The translations under genes and the position numbers were made by a program. A stretch of DNA of 64,000 nucleotides from Gammaproteobacteria bacterium (GTDB lineage: Bacteria; Pseudomonadota; Gammaproteobacteria; Nevskiales; Nevskiaceae): positions 286,479 to 350,478 of the forward strand of contig JAPLSB010000021.1 in NCBI GenBank assembly GCA_026398875.1, written 5' to 3'. How positions within the stretch are numbered: the stretch's first letter is position 1; each line of letters starts with the position of its first letter. The notes under the pieces were generated by a model. That model saw nothing but the letters and a program-made list of their open reading frames with translations, searched no databases and was not told the DNA's origin. Shown piece by piece: positions 27,865-36,147 of this stretch.

Positions 27865-29250
27865 CTAGCGCGCGGGCGCGGCCGCGGGCGCCGGTGCCGC
27901 CAGCAGCAGCCGGTCGATGTCGGCGAGATCGGACTCGGTCAGATTGCCGGCCTGCTGCTTCAGGGTCAGCACGCTGATCAGATAGTCGTAGCGGCTCTGG
28001 TAGTAGGTGCGCTGGGCGATGTACAGGTTGCGCAGCGTGTTCAGCACGTCCACTTCAGTGCGGGTGCCGACCTGCAGGCCGACCTGGCTCGATTCGAGTG
28101 CGGTCTGGTTCGACTTCACGGCCTGCAGGTTCGCCTTGACGCTGGCGATGCCGGACATCACGCCCTGATAGGCATCGCGGGTCTGCCGTTCGATGGAGCG
28201 CTTCGAGCCTTCAAGCTGCGACAGCGACTGGTCGCGCGTTGCTGCCGCCTGGCGGACCTGCGACTGGGTCAGGCCGCCGCTGAAGATCGGCACATTGACG
28301 TTGATGCCGATGCTGCCGCGCTTGCTGTCCGGGCTGCGCTCGAAGCTGTTGTACTGCTCACCGTAGCTGCCATCGATGCCCAGCGTCGGGTAGTGCCGGG
28401 CGTAGGCGATGTCGACCGATTTCTTCGCGACTTCCGCGTTCAGCTCGGCGATCTGAAGATCGAAATTGCTGTCGCGGGCCACCTTCAGCCAGTCGTCGAC
28501 CGATACCGGATTCGGGCTGGCCAGCGGAATTTCCTCGATCAGACCTTCGGCCGTTTCGGCGTAGCCGCCGGTGATCTCGCCGAGTGCGCGCCGCGCATTG
28601 GACAGCGTTCGCTCCGCGCCGATCAGCGTTGCCACGCTGCCGTCATAGGCGGCCTGCGCTTCCTGCACATCGGTGATCGCGGCCAGCCCGACTTCGAAGC
28701 GCTTCTTCGCCTGCAGCAGCTGGCGCTCGTTGGCATCGCGCTCCGCAGTGTTGGTACGCACGGCATCGCTGGCCGACAGCACGCCGAAGTACGCCTGGGC
28801 GACACGCAGGATCAGCGCCTGCTGGGCGCTGCGGAATGTTGCCTCGGCAAGCGCGACCTGGGAATCGGACTGCTTCAGCCGGCGCCAGGCCTCGAAGCTC
28901 CAGATCGTCTGCGACAGCGTCACCTGATAGGACAGCGCATCGTTGAAGAACGTCGATGTGCCCTCGACGGCGACCGGCGGCTGTGACGGGTCAATGACCA
29001 GCACATCCTGCTGGGTGATCGAGGTCCGCGAGCGGTTGCCTGAAGCGCCGGCACTGAACTGCGGCAGGAATGCCGACAGCGCCTGCGGCTTGGCTTCGAT
29101 GGCGGCATCGCGCGCGAACTTGGCGGCACTCAGCGTGGTGTCCTGCTCGAGCGCCTTGCGATAGGTGTCGAGCAGGTCGTTGGCATCGGCCGCGAAGATC
29201 GGGGCGAGGAAGCAGGACGCGAGGGCGGCCCGGGCAATGGAACGGCGCAT
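27865..29250 (-). CDS. tolC: TolC-family outer-membrane channel
   Basis: 461 residues from the ATG at 29250 (MRRSIARAALASCFLAPIFA), a signal peptide; the longer frame to 29325 is Arg-rich. The body has two repeats of long helices joined by strands: 'DLLDTYRKALEQDTTL' at the N-terminus, 'YQVTLSQTIWSFEAWRRLKQ', and 'GLQVGTRTEVDVLNTLRNLY' near the end. The last is a hallmark of the type I secretion/multidrug TolC group rather than of CzcC. The C-terminal tail is Ala/Pro-rich. It follows the rhodanese gene by 22 bp, a linkage seen in other gammaproteobacteria (from memory). Confidence 0.93.
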   Translation of the reverse strand: MRRSIARAALASCFLAPIFAADANDLLDTYRKALEQDTTLSAAKFARDAAIEAKPQALSAFLPQFSAGASGNRSRTSITQQDVLVIDPSQPPVAVEGTSTFFNDALSYQVTLSQTIWSFEAWRRLKQSDSQVALAEATFRSAQQALILRVAQAYFGVLSASDAVRTNTAERDANERQLLQAKKRFEVGLAAITDVQEAQAAYDGSVATLIGAERTLSNARRALGEITGGYAETAEGLIEEIPLASPNPVSVDDWLKVARDSNFDLQIAELNAEVAKKSVDIAYARHYPTLGIDGSYGEQYNSFERSPDSKRGSIGINVNVPIFSGGLTQSQVRQAAATRDQSLSQLEGSKRSIERQTRDAYQGVMSGIASVKANLQAVKSNQTALESSQVGLQVGTRTEVDVLNTLRNLYIAQRTYYQSRYDYLISVLTLKQQAGNLTESDLADIDRLLLAAPAPAAAPAR

Positions 29251-29272
29251 GAATCTTCCTGAAAAGCTGCGG

Positions 29273-29587
29273 TTAGTAGCGGGGAATCGTCGGATCGAGC
29301 GTTTGCGACCAGGCGTCGATGCCACCGATCAGATGCGCCACAGCACCAAAACCGTTGCGTTCGAGAAAACGCCCGGCCATTTCGCTGCGCACGCCGTGAT
29401 GGCATAGGACGGCGATCGGCGCCTCCGGGTTTAGCTCGGCCACGCGCGCGCCGAGTTCGGCGAGCGGAATGTTCAGCGCGCCTGGCAGCGCGGCGATCTC
29501 GACTTCCTCGGGCAGGCGCACGTCGAGCAGCACGGTTTCCGGACGGTCGATCAGTGCCTTGAAGGCGGCGGGTGCAAGGTTCTGCAT
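29273..29587 (-). CDS. Single-domain rhodanese
   Basis: 104 residues forming one rhodanese domain: 'VLLDVRLPEEVEIAALPGAL' and 'NIPLAEL', then the active-site loop 'CHHGVRS' with the persulfide-carrying cysteine, and the C-terminal 'GFGAVAHLIGGIDAWS'. It is cytoplasmic and would move sulfane sulfur between thiols. It is co-directional with tolC and probably in the same transcript. Confidence 0.93.
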   Translation of the reverse strand: MQNLAPAAFKALIDRPETVLLDVRLPEEVEIAALPGALNIPLAELGARVAELNPEAPIAVLCHHGVRSEMAGRFLERNGFGAVAHLIGGIDAWSQTLDPTIPRY

Positions 29588-29673
29588 CGAAGGAAAGGGC
29601 AGGGACGAAATAGACCGGAATCAGCGTAGCACGCAGCAAAGCCTTGTCCTGACTGAATATCCGGCGCGCGGAA

Positions 29674-30747
29674 TCAGCTTTGCCGTTCTTTACCGGTGGC
29701 CGCTGCCGCCGGGCTTTCGGGGTCGGCAATGCGCGCTGCGGCAGCGTCCGCGCGGGTCTCGGGATAGACCAGTTCGGCGAGTGCCGCACGGCTGTAGACC
29801 CCAAGCTTGCGGTACACGCGGTACAGATGATTGGCGACCGTCGACGGCGCGATGCCGATGCGCTTGGCGGCCTGCTTGAAGCTCAAGCCGTGGGCGATCG
29901 CGGTGACCACGTCGCGTTCGCGGCGCGTCAGATGATCGAGCGGGCCCGCCGGCCAGATGTGCACGCAGCGCAACTCGTCGAGCGGCTCGCAGCGGATGCA
30001 CAGGCCAGCGCTCACCACGGTCTCGCCATCGGCCGGCAATGCAAACGGCAGCGCCTGCGCCGGGCGGTCGGGAAAGTGGCGATCCAGCATGTCGAAGAAG
30101 CGCGGCATCGCGTCGTGAAAGGCGCCGGTGGCGTCGACCGCTGCCGCCGCGCTGCCGCTGGGACGGTCCGCCAGTCGCTGCGACATCTGCAGGAAGAAGG
30201 CATGCGAGGCGGCGTTGAACAGATGGAACATCACCCGTCCGACGCGTTCGGCGTCGCCGGCGCCGAACGCTTGCCGGCGATCGAAGCGGTACAGCGTGAC
30301 CAGCGAATACAGACCGCTGGCGGAATCGACGTGGCCGGTCGACAGGATCCGCTCGATACCGCACGGCGCGAAGGTCCGTCGGTACAGCTCGGAGCTGTAG
30401 AACTGCGGGTCCGGCATCACGCTCCGCATGTCGACCGGTGTTTCGATCCGCCGCAGCAGCGCCGGGACGATCGGGTTGATCGCCTGGCTGGCCTCGAGTG
30501 CCTCGGGAAACCCGGCCGGCAGGTTCAGTACCGTGCAGGTGTGGAACTTCATGCGCCGCGCCGTGCCGGTGCCCCAGATCGCGGCATCGAACGGAACCAC
30601 GGTGCGCAAGGCTTCCAGCGCCCAGCGCCGGAAGCCGTCGGGCGGCACGGCAAGACCGCCGCGGTACAGACGGCCGATCAGCCGATCGACCGGATCGACA
30701 GTGGCAGCGGGGTGCGGTACTGCGGCAGCGGGTTCGGCGCGCATCAT
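29674..30747 (-). CDS. LuxR-family transcriptional regulator
   Basis: 357 residues. The C-terminal ~65 residues are a LuxR/FixJ helix-turn-helix: 'LTRRERDVVTAIAHGLSFKQ', 'AAKRIGIAPSTVANHLYRVY', 'RKLGVYSRAALAEL'. The N-terminal ~280 residues have no recognised autoinducer-binding or receiver domain. They begin 'DPVDRLIGRLYRGGLAVPPD' and carry 'VPFDAAIWGTGT', a GAF-like sensing pattern at best. ATG codons at 30747 and 30744 are equivalent. No acyl-homoserine-lactone synthase is nearby, so if it senses a signal it is a solo regulator. Targets are unknown. Confidence 0.85.
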   Translation of the reverse strand: MMRAEPAAAVPHPAATVDPVDRLIGRLYRGGLAVPPDGFRRWALEALRTVVPFDAAIWGTGTARRMKFHTCTVLNLPAGFPEALEASQAINPIVPALLRRIETPVDMRSVMPDPQFYSSELYRRTFAPCGIERILSTGHVDSASGLYSLVTLYRFDRRQAFGAGDAERVGRVMFHLFNAASHAFFLQMSQRLADRPSGSAAAAVDATGAFHDAMPRFFDMLDRHFPDRPAQALPFALPADGETVVSAGLCIRCEPLDELRCVHIWPAGPLDHLTRRERDVVTAIAHGLSFKQAAKRIGIAPSTVANHLYRVYRKLGVYSRAALAELVYPETRADAAAARIADPESPAAAATGKERQS

Positions 30748-30865
30748 GCGGATCGGGCCTCGTCGTCGTGTCGGCGCTCTGGCAGGCCGGATTTACCATC
30801 TTCGCAGCCCGCGTTCATCCCTATGCTGCGCTCAACGACACCCCGTCCTGCAACCGAAGCTGCGC

Positions 30866-31336
30866 ATGAAATCGATTCACACCTGGCTGGCCGAGTACAG
30901 CGACAGCCACCGCAACCCCGTCAACAAGCGTCTGCACTGGCTGTGCGTGCCGCCGATCGTGCTCACCGTGTTCGGGGCATTGCGCGCAATTCCGGTCGGC
31001 GATGCGCTGATCAATCCGGCGACCGTTGCTGCGGCGCTGGCGCTCGGCTATTACCTGCTGCTGTCGTGGCGGCTGACGCTCGGCATCGCGCCGGTGCTGG
31101 CCTTGATGCTGACGCTGGTCGAGTTCAGCCATTCGATGCTGGGCGCGGCGCATCTGCCGACGATGGCAGCGATCTTCGTGCTGGCCTGGATCGGCCAGTT
31201 CTATGGCCACAAGGTCGAGGGCAAGAAGCCGTCGTTCTTCAAGGACGTCCAGTTCCTGCTGATCGGCCCGCTGTGGCTGCTGGCGGACGTCTATCGGCGT
31301 GCCGATCTCGACCTCGGCGGGCGTCAGTACGGCTGA
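30866..31336 (+). CDS. Mpo1-like (DUF962) membrane protein
   Basis: 156 residues from the ATG at 30866. 'YSDSHRNPVNKRLHWLCVPP' and 'IGQFYGHKVEGKKPSFF' carry the conserved histidines of the DUF962/Mpo1 family, whose yeast member is an Fe-dependent dioxygenase of 2-hydroxy fatty acids. There are about four hydrophobic helices. The enzymatic role here is inferred from the family. Confidence 0.87.
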   Translation: MKSIHTWLAEYSDSHRNPVNKRLHWLCVPPIVLTVFGALRAIPVGDALINPATVAAALALGYYLLLSWRLTLGIAPVLALMLTLVEFSHSMLGAAHLPTMAAIFVLAWIGQFYGHKVEGKKPSFFKDVQFLLIGPLWLLADVYRRADLDLGGRQYG

Positions 31337-31482
31337 CGGCGGCAGATGCACCTTCAGGCCGCGTTCATGCAGCGCGGCTAGGCTCGGTTCGGTATGGTGC
31401 CGACGGGTGGCGAACGCTTGTCAGCCCCCGAGGTCCGAAGAGGACCGCACACCCCGAACAAGACCATAAAGGTGACCCCGAC

Positions 31483-32130
31483 ATGACTCCGAAAAAATTT
31501 CCCGCCTGGCTGTCCGCGCTGGTGCTTGGCCTGACACTGTTGGCCGGCGCCTCCGTGCCGGGTTCCGCACTGGCGCAGGACGAAGGCGCCGGCGAGCCGA
31601 CAGCGGCCGATGTCGCGGAGGGTCAGCCGGGCGGCGATGTCCCTCAGGAAACCTACTCGCAGGAGGAAACGCTGGCAGCCGCCCAGAAGTTCTTCGGCGG
31701 CACCACCAGCGGGCTGGCCAAGGCGATCGAGAAGGCGTTCTCCGATCTCGGCCGGCCGGTCGGCTACATCATCGGCAACGAAGGTTCTGGCGCGTTCGTC
31801 GTCGGCCTGCGTTACGGCGAGGGCGAGCTGGTCTACAAGGGCGGCGGTGCGAGCAAGGTCTACTGGCAGGGGCCGTCGGTCGGCTTCGACTTCGGCGGCA
31901 ATGCCTCGAAGGTGTTCACGCTGGTCTACGACCTGCGCTGGACGAAGGATCTGTACCAGCGCTTCCCCGGCGTCGACGGCAGCCTCTACGTGGTGGCCGG
32001 TGTCGGCTTGAACTATCAGCGCGCCAATGGCATCACGCTGGCGCCGATCCGCACCGGCGTCGGCCTGCGTGCCGGTGCCAATGTCGGCTACCTCGCCTAC
32101 ACCCGCGAGAAGCGCATCAATCCGTTCTGA
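31483..32130 (+). CDS. DUF1134 (EipA-like) exported protein
   Basis: 215 residues from the ATG at 31483. The signal peptide is 'WLSALVLGLTLLAGASV' with a cut near 'ALAQ'. After an acidic linker of about 40 residues comes the DUF1134 domain: 'AQKFFGGTTSGLAKAIEKAF', 'GRPVGYIIGNEGSGAFVVGL', 'KVYWQGPSVGFDFGGNASKV'. The family includes EipA, a periplasmic protein needed for envelope integrity in Brucella and Caulobacter. Single gene followed by a terminator-like hairpin. Confidence 0.9.
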   Translation: MTPKKFPAWLSALVLGLTLLAGASVPGSALAQDEGAGEPTAADVAEGQPGGDVPQETYSQEETLAAAQKFFGGTTSGLAKAIEKAFSDLGRPVGYIIGNEGSGAFVVGLRYGEGELVYKGGGASKVYWQGPSVGFDFGGNASKVFTLVYDLRWTKDLYQRFPGVDGSLYVVAGVGLNYQRANGITLAPIRTGVGLRAGANVGYLAYTREKRINPF

Positions 32131-32150
32131 GCGCGCTGCGCAGGACCGTC

Positions 32151-32178
32151 AGGCCGCCTTCGGGCGGCCTGTTCGTTT
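32151..32178 (+). terminator. Terminator after the DUF1134 gene
   Basis: An 8-bp stem aggccgcc-ttcg-ggcggcct (32151-32170) with a stable UUCG loop, followed by 'gttcgttt'. It starts 20 bp after the stop and may also serve the convergent GNAT gene. Confidence 0.75.
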
Positions 32179-32241
32179 GTGGCGTTCTGGTCATGACCCC
32201 GAGCGCGGCCGGGTGGATGGTCTGCGCATTCCGCGATGCCG

Positions 32242-32694
32242 TCACGGCTCGTCGGTCAGCGGCTTCACGAAGTGGAACGAGGTGATCTGCAGGCCCTCGC
32301 GGAAGTAGAACTTGTGGGCCTTGAGTCGCGGCGTGCCGGAGTCCAGCGTCAGCTGCGTGCAGCCGAGCGCATGTGCCTTCGCTTCGCACCAGCCCAGCAG
32401 CGCCTTGCCGACACCGGCCGACCGGTGGCCAGCGTCAGTGACCAGATCGTCGATGTACAGCTCGCTGCGCGAAAAGGTTTTCTCCAGGTAGCGCCAGACG
32501 GTCAGACCCAGAACTTCGCCGTCGTCGACCGCCACCAGCATCCGTCCGCCGTTGGCGAACACCCGCAGCATCTGTTCCTGATAGTTCGGCATCAGCTGCG
32601 GCCGAAGCTGGCGATGCACGGTTTCCGCCTGTGCCAGCCAGCGTGCCGCGACGATGCGACCGGTGGCATCGGTGACTTCAATGACCTGCAGCAT
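32242..32694 (-). CDS. GNAT-family N-acetyltransferase
   Basis: 150 residues from the ATG at 32694 (MLQVIEVTDATGRIVAARWL). The acetyl-CoA loop is 'GHRSAGVGKALLGWCEAKA' and the preceding strand is 'SELYIDDLVTD'; the C-terminal 'FYFREGLQITSFHFVK' is usual for the fold. The substrate is unknown. The frame upstream of 32694 enters the neighbouring promoter region and was not used. Confidence 0.88.
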   Translation of the reverse strand: MLQVIEVTDATGRIVAARWLAQAETVHRQLRPQLMPNYQEQMLRVFANGGRMLVAVDDGEVLGLTVWRYLEKTFSRSELYIDDLVTDAGHRSAGVGKALLGWCEAKAHALGCTQLTLDSGTPRLKAHKFYFREGLQITSFHFVKPLTDEP

Positions 32695-32800
32695 GCGCTG
32701 TCGTCCCGTGGTTCGAGTCGGCAGTCTGCGGTTGCCGCCAAGCCACCGCAAATGCCCTGCGCCGGCCCGACCGTCGAGCCGCCGAGCGGGAACTTGCGGC

Positions 32801-32809
32801 TGTTATGAT
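32801..32809 (+). promoter_or_regulatory. Extended -10 promoter for the Bax-inhibitor-1 gene
   Basis: TGT followed directly by TATGAT forms an extended -10 element; no good -35 is present, as is common with this type. The expected transcript start is near 32816, about 55 nt before the start codon. Confidence 0.5.
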
Positions 32810-32870
32810 CGGTCCACGCTGTGGGTCGCAAGACCGCCGATTTACCTTTTTGTTTACAAGGAGCATGACG

Positions 32871-33587
32871 ATGAGCACACCCAATCCGTTCCGTGGTGTT
32901 CCGGTTGCCGGCCAAGGCGCTTCGCGTGCCGGCGCTGGTGCGCTTGCCACCAACACGGTGCTGCGCAATACCTACCTGCTGCTGTCGGCCACGCTGCTGT
33001 TTTCGGCGCTGATGGCTGGGCTGTCGATGTCGATCAACGTGCCGCGCGGGCTGTCGCTGGTCTGCTCGCTGGTGTCGATGGGCCTGCTGTGGTTCGTCGT
33101 GCCGCGTACCGCCAATTCGACCAACGGCATCTGGGTCGTGTTCGCGGTGACCGGCCTGCTCGGCTTCGGCCTCGGTCCGATCCTGAACAGCTACATCGGC
33201 CGCTTCGCCAACGGCTCGCAGATCGTCATGACCGCGTTCGGCCTGACCGGCACGATCTTCGTCGGCCTGTCGGCGGTCGCCGTGAAGTCCGGCCGCGATT
33301 TCAGCTTCATGCGCGGCATGGTCAGCGGCGGCATCCTGATTGCCTTCGTGCTGTCGATCGGATCGCTGATCGCCTCGATGCTCGGCTACCACTTCCAGCC
33401 GCTGGTGCTGGCGGTGTCGGCGATGTTCGCGATGCTGATGTGCGGCGTGATCCTGATGGAGACCTCGGACATCCTGCACGGCTACCAGACCAACTACGTG
33501 CTGGCTACGGTCGGCCTGTACCTGGCGATCTACAACCTGTTTGTCAGCCTGCTGCAGCTGCTCGGCTTCGCGTCCGGCGACGACTGA
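32871..33587 (+). CDS. Bax inhibitor-1/YccA-family membrane protein
   Basis: 238 residues with seven hydrophobic helices and the family sequence 'NTYLLLSATLLFSALMAGLS', 'GLGPILNSYI', 'METSDILHGYQTNYVLATVG'. Homologues are YccA/YbhL, inner-membrane proteins that act as calcium leak channels or modulate FtsH. The start at 32871 is preferred to the ATG at 32865 because AAGGAG at 32858-32863 is then 7 nt upstream instead of 1. It is followed by a terminator. Confidence 0.92.
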   Translation: MSTPNPFRGVPVAGQGASRAGAGALATNTVLRNTYLLLSATLLFSALMAGLSMSINVPRGLSLVCSLVSMGLLWFVVPRTANSTNGIWVVFAVTGLLGFGLGPILNSYIGRFANGSQIVMTAFGLTGTIFVGLSAVAVKSGRDFSFMRGMVSGGILIAFVLSIGSLIASMLGYHFQPLVLAVSAMFAMLMCGVILMETSDILHGYQTNYVLATVGLYLAIYNLFVSLLQLLGFASGDD

Positions 33588-33620
33588 TCGCCCGGTCGCG
33601 CACGCGGCCAATCGCACCCG

Positions 33621-33650
33621 AACCCCGCGGCTCGCCGCGGGGTTCTTTCG
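33621..33650 (+). terminator. Terminator after the Bax-inhibitor-1 gene
   Basis: A 10-bp perfect stem aaccccgcgg-ctcg-ccgcggggtt followed by 'ctttcg', 33 bp after the stop. Confidence 0.85.
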
Positions 33651-33680
33651 TTTCCGCTGCTGAATTGCCGGACCATCGCC

Positions 33681-34025
33681 ATGAATCTCACCGTCTTCGG
33701 CCAGACCGCCGGCCTGCTGGTGCTGTCGAACCTGTTCATGACCTGGGCCTGGTACGGGCATCTGAAAACCTTGCACGACAAGCCGCTGTGGCTGGCGGTA
33801 CTCGCCAGCTGGGGCATTGCCCTGTTCGAGTACATGCTGATGGTGCCGGCCAATCGCGCGGGCTTCACGACGATGAGCCTTGCCCAGCTGAAGATCCTGC
33901 AGGAAGTCATCACGCTGCTGGTGTTCGTGCCGTTTGCGCTGCTGGTGATGAAGCAGCCGCTGAAGCTCGATTTCCTTTGGGCGGCGCTGTGCATGTGCGG
34001 CGCGGTCTATTTCATCTTCAGGTAA
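33681..34025 (+). CDS. DUF486 (DMT-like) membrane protein
   Basis: 114 residues with four hydrophobic helices. The family pattern is clear: 'LVLSNLFMTWAWYGHLK', 'SWGIALFEYMLMVPANR', 'LKILQEVITLLVFVPFALLV', 'LCMCGAVYFIFR'. DUF486 proteins resemble small multidrug-resistance-type half transporters, but no transport has been shown to my knowledge. Confidence 0.9.
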   Translation: MNLTVFGQTAGLLVLSNLFMTWAWYGHLKTLHDKPLWLAVLASWGIALFEYMLMVPANRAGFTTMSLAQLKILQEVITLLVFVPFALLVMKQPLKLDFLWAALCMCGAVYFIFR

Positions 34026-34085
34026 TCGGGTTGACCGTCGGTCCCGGCCTACAATCCTGTCGACCCCGTTCTCCGATCCCGACCC

Positions 34086-35561
34086 GTGTTCAAGGAATAC
34101 CTGCAGTACGACGCAACCGGCCTTGCCGCGCTGATTGCCCGTCGCGAAGTCAGCGCCAGCGACGTGCTGGACGCCGCGCTGGCGCGGCTGGAAGCGGTCA
34201 ATCCGCAGATCAATGCGTTCTGCACGCCGATGATCGACGCCGCCCGCGCGCGCGCGGCGGGGCCGCTGAGCGGGCCCTATGCTGGCGTGCCGTTCCTGCT
34301 GAAGGACATCGCCCAGCACGTGAAGGGCGTGCCGACCAGCGCCGGAGCCCGCGTGCTGAAGGATTGGCGCCCGGACGTCACTTCGGAAATCGTGCAGCGC
34401 TTCGAGCGCGCCGGGCTGGTCAGCTTCGGCAAGACCACGCTGCCGGAGCTGGCGCTGAAGGGCTGCACTGAAAGCCGGCTGTGGGGCCCGACGCGCAATC
34501 CCTGGAAGCTTGATCGCACGCCGGGCGGCTCGTCCGGCGGTGCCGCAGCTGCGGTCGCCGCTGGCATCGTGCCGGCGGCCAGTGCCTCCGACGGCGGCGG
34601 TTCGATCCGCATTCCGGCGTCGTACTGCGGCCTGTTCGGCTTGCGCCCCGGTCGCGGTCGCGTGCCGCCCGGTCCAACCCATGACGAATTCTGGGAAGGC
34701 GCGTCCAGTGAGCACGTGCTGACCCACACGGTGCGCGATTCGGCCGGCCTGCTCGACGCGATCCACGGTGCCGACCAGGGCAGCCCGTTCCGGATCGCCG
34801 GCCCCGAGCGGCCGTATGCCGATGAAGTCGGCCGTGATCCGGGTCGGCTGCGGATCGGCTTCTCGACCGCATCACCGATCAACCAGCCGGTCGATCCCGA
34901 CTACGTTCGCGCGGTGCACGACACCGCCAAGCTGCTCGAAAGCCTGGGCCACCACGTCGAGGAAGCGCGTCCGGCAATCGACGGCCTGGCGCTGGCGCGC
35001 TGCTACCTGACGATGTACTACGGCCAGACGGCGGCAGCGGTCGCGCATGCCTGCGAACTGACCGGCGCGACCGAAGCCGATTTCGAACTGGAAACCCGGG
35101 CGCTGGCCATGTTCGGCCGCAGCCTGACCGCCGGCGAGTACGTCGAGCGGCGTCAGCAATGGAACGGCTTCATGCGCGCGCTCGGCGACTTCCACCAGCG
35201 CTACGACCTGTACCTGATCCCGTCGGCGGCGCAGCCCCCGGCGCGGATCGGCAGCCAGGAACTGCCGCTGTCCGAGCAGATCGGCATCCGGACGATGCTC
35301 AAGCTCGGGCTGGGCCGGCAGGTGCTGAAAAGCGGGCTGATCGACAAGATCGCAGGGAAGAGCCTGGGCCGGGTGCCGTTCACCCAGCTGTCGAACCTGA
35401 CCTTCACGCCGAGCATGTCGGTGCCGCTGCACATGGATCGCGACGGCCTGCCGATCGGCATGCAGTTCGTCGCCGCCAGCGGCGGGGAAGGCTTGCTGAT
35501 CCGACTCGCATCGCAGTTGGAAGTGGCGGCGCCGTGGGCGGGACGGCGCGCAGCAATCTGA
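34086..35561 (+). CDS. Amidase-signature family hydrolase
   Basis: 491 residues from the GTG at 34086. The Ser-cisSer-Lys catalytic set is present: lysine in 'PFLLKDIAQH', cis-serine in 'TPGGSSGGAAAAVAAGI', nucleophile in 'ASDGGGSIRIPASYCG'. It therefore cleaves an amide bond. The sequence is of the non-GatA type, similar to 6-aminohexanoate-cyclic-dimer hydrolase and related amidases. GatB and GatC are absent nearby, so a role in tRNA amidation is unlikely. No signal peptide. Single gene, followed by the palindromic repeat array. Confidence 0.9.
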   Translation: MFKEYLQYDATGLAALIARREVSASDVLDAALARLEAVNPQINAFCTPMIDAARARAAGPLSGPYAGVPFLLKDIAQHVKGVPTSAGARVLKDWRPDVTSEIVQRFERAGLVSFGKTTLPELALKGCTESRLWGPTRNPWKLDRTPGGSSGGAAAAVAAGIVPAASASDGGGSIRIPASYCGLFGLRPGRGRVPPGPTHDEFWEGASSEHVLTHTVRDSAGLLDAIHGADQGSPFRIAGPERPYADEVGRDPGRLRIGFSTASPINQPVDPDYVRAVHDTAKLLESLGHHVEEARPAIDGLALARCYLTMYYGQTAAAVAHACELTGATEADFELETRALAMFGRSLTAGEYVERRQQWNGFMRALGDFHQRYDLYLIPSAAQPPARIGSQELPLSEQIGIRTMLKLGLGRQVLKSGLIDKIAGKSLGRVPFTQLSNLTFTPSMSVPLHMDRDGLPIGMQFVAASGGEGLLIRLASQLEVAAPWAGRRAAI

Positions 35562-35602
35562 GGCAAGCCACGCCCTGGTCTTGGAGGTGTGACAGCGCGC
35601 CA

Positions 35603-36115
35603 GGGCACAAAGGCACGAAGAACAGCAACGGCAAGGGCACAAAGGAAAACTCTTGCTTGGCTTTCCTTCGTGTCCTTGCTTTTCACCTTCGTGCCTTTGT
35701 GCCCCGGATTTTTCTTGTCGAGTTTTCTCTGCGTCCTCAGCGTTCTCCGCGTGAGATCAGCTGTCGCCGCTTCCGCGCCGCGCGTCTTCGACAAGCGCCA
35801 AAAGCACCGGGCCACAAAGGCACGAAGAACGGCAACGACAAGGGCACAAAGGAAAAGCCTTGCTTGGCTTTTCTTCGTGTCCTTGCTTTGCACCTTCGTG
35901 CCTTTGTGCCCCGGATTTTTCTTGTCGCTGTTCTCTGCGTCCTCAGCGTTCTCCGCGTGAGATCAGCTGTCGCTGCCTCCGCGCTGCGCGTCTTCGACAA
36001 GCGCCAAAAGCACCGGGGCACAAAGGCACTAAGAACAGCAACGGCAAGGGCACAAAGGCACAGCCTTGCTTGGCCTTCCCTCGTGTCCTTGCTTTTCCCC
36101 CTTGTGCTCTGGCGT
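35603..36115. repeat. Tandem array of about 2.5 units of ~207 bp with nested palindromes
   Basis: The 586-bp gap 35562-36147 is filled by units beginning 'cacaaaggcac' at 35606, 35813 and 36019 (periods 207 and 206); the third is cut off near 36115. Each full unit has an outer inverted repeat. In unit 1 the arms are 35603-35620 and 35687-35705, reading gggcacaaaggcacgaag and its complement. Within it is an inner pair, gcaagggcacaaaggaaa against tttccttcgtgtccttgc, matching at 16 of 18 positions. After the hairpin each full unit carries a half element, 'ctgcgtcctcagcgttctcc' then 'gcgtgagat', related to the isolated palindrome at 48171. The array codes for nothing convincing; frames crossing it read as repeated basic peptides. 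Confidence 0.9.
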
Positions 36116-36147
36116 TGTGAACCGCTGACGAATAAACCGCCAGCAGG

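Noticed and set aside
29680..31482. Long plus-strand frame leading into the DUF1134 gene
   Set aside because: It crosses the LuxR and DUF962 genes in the wrong frame; the real start with signal peptide is at 31483.
34086..35561. GatA subunit of the Glu-tRNA amidotransferase
   Set aside because: No gatB or gatC nearby and the sequence is closer to stand-alone amidases.
35603..36115. CRISPR array
   Set aside because: The units are ~207 bp, nearly identical throughout, with internal palindromes and no unique spacers; no cas genes.
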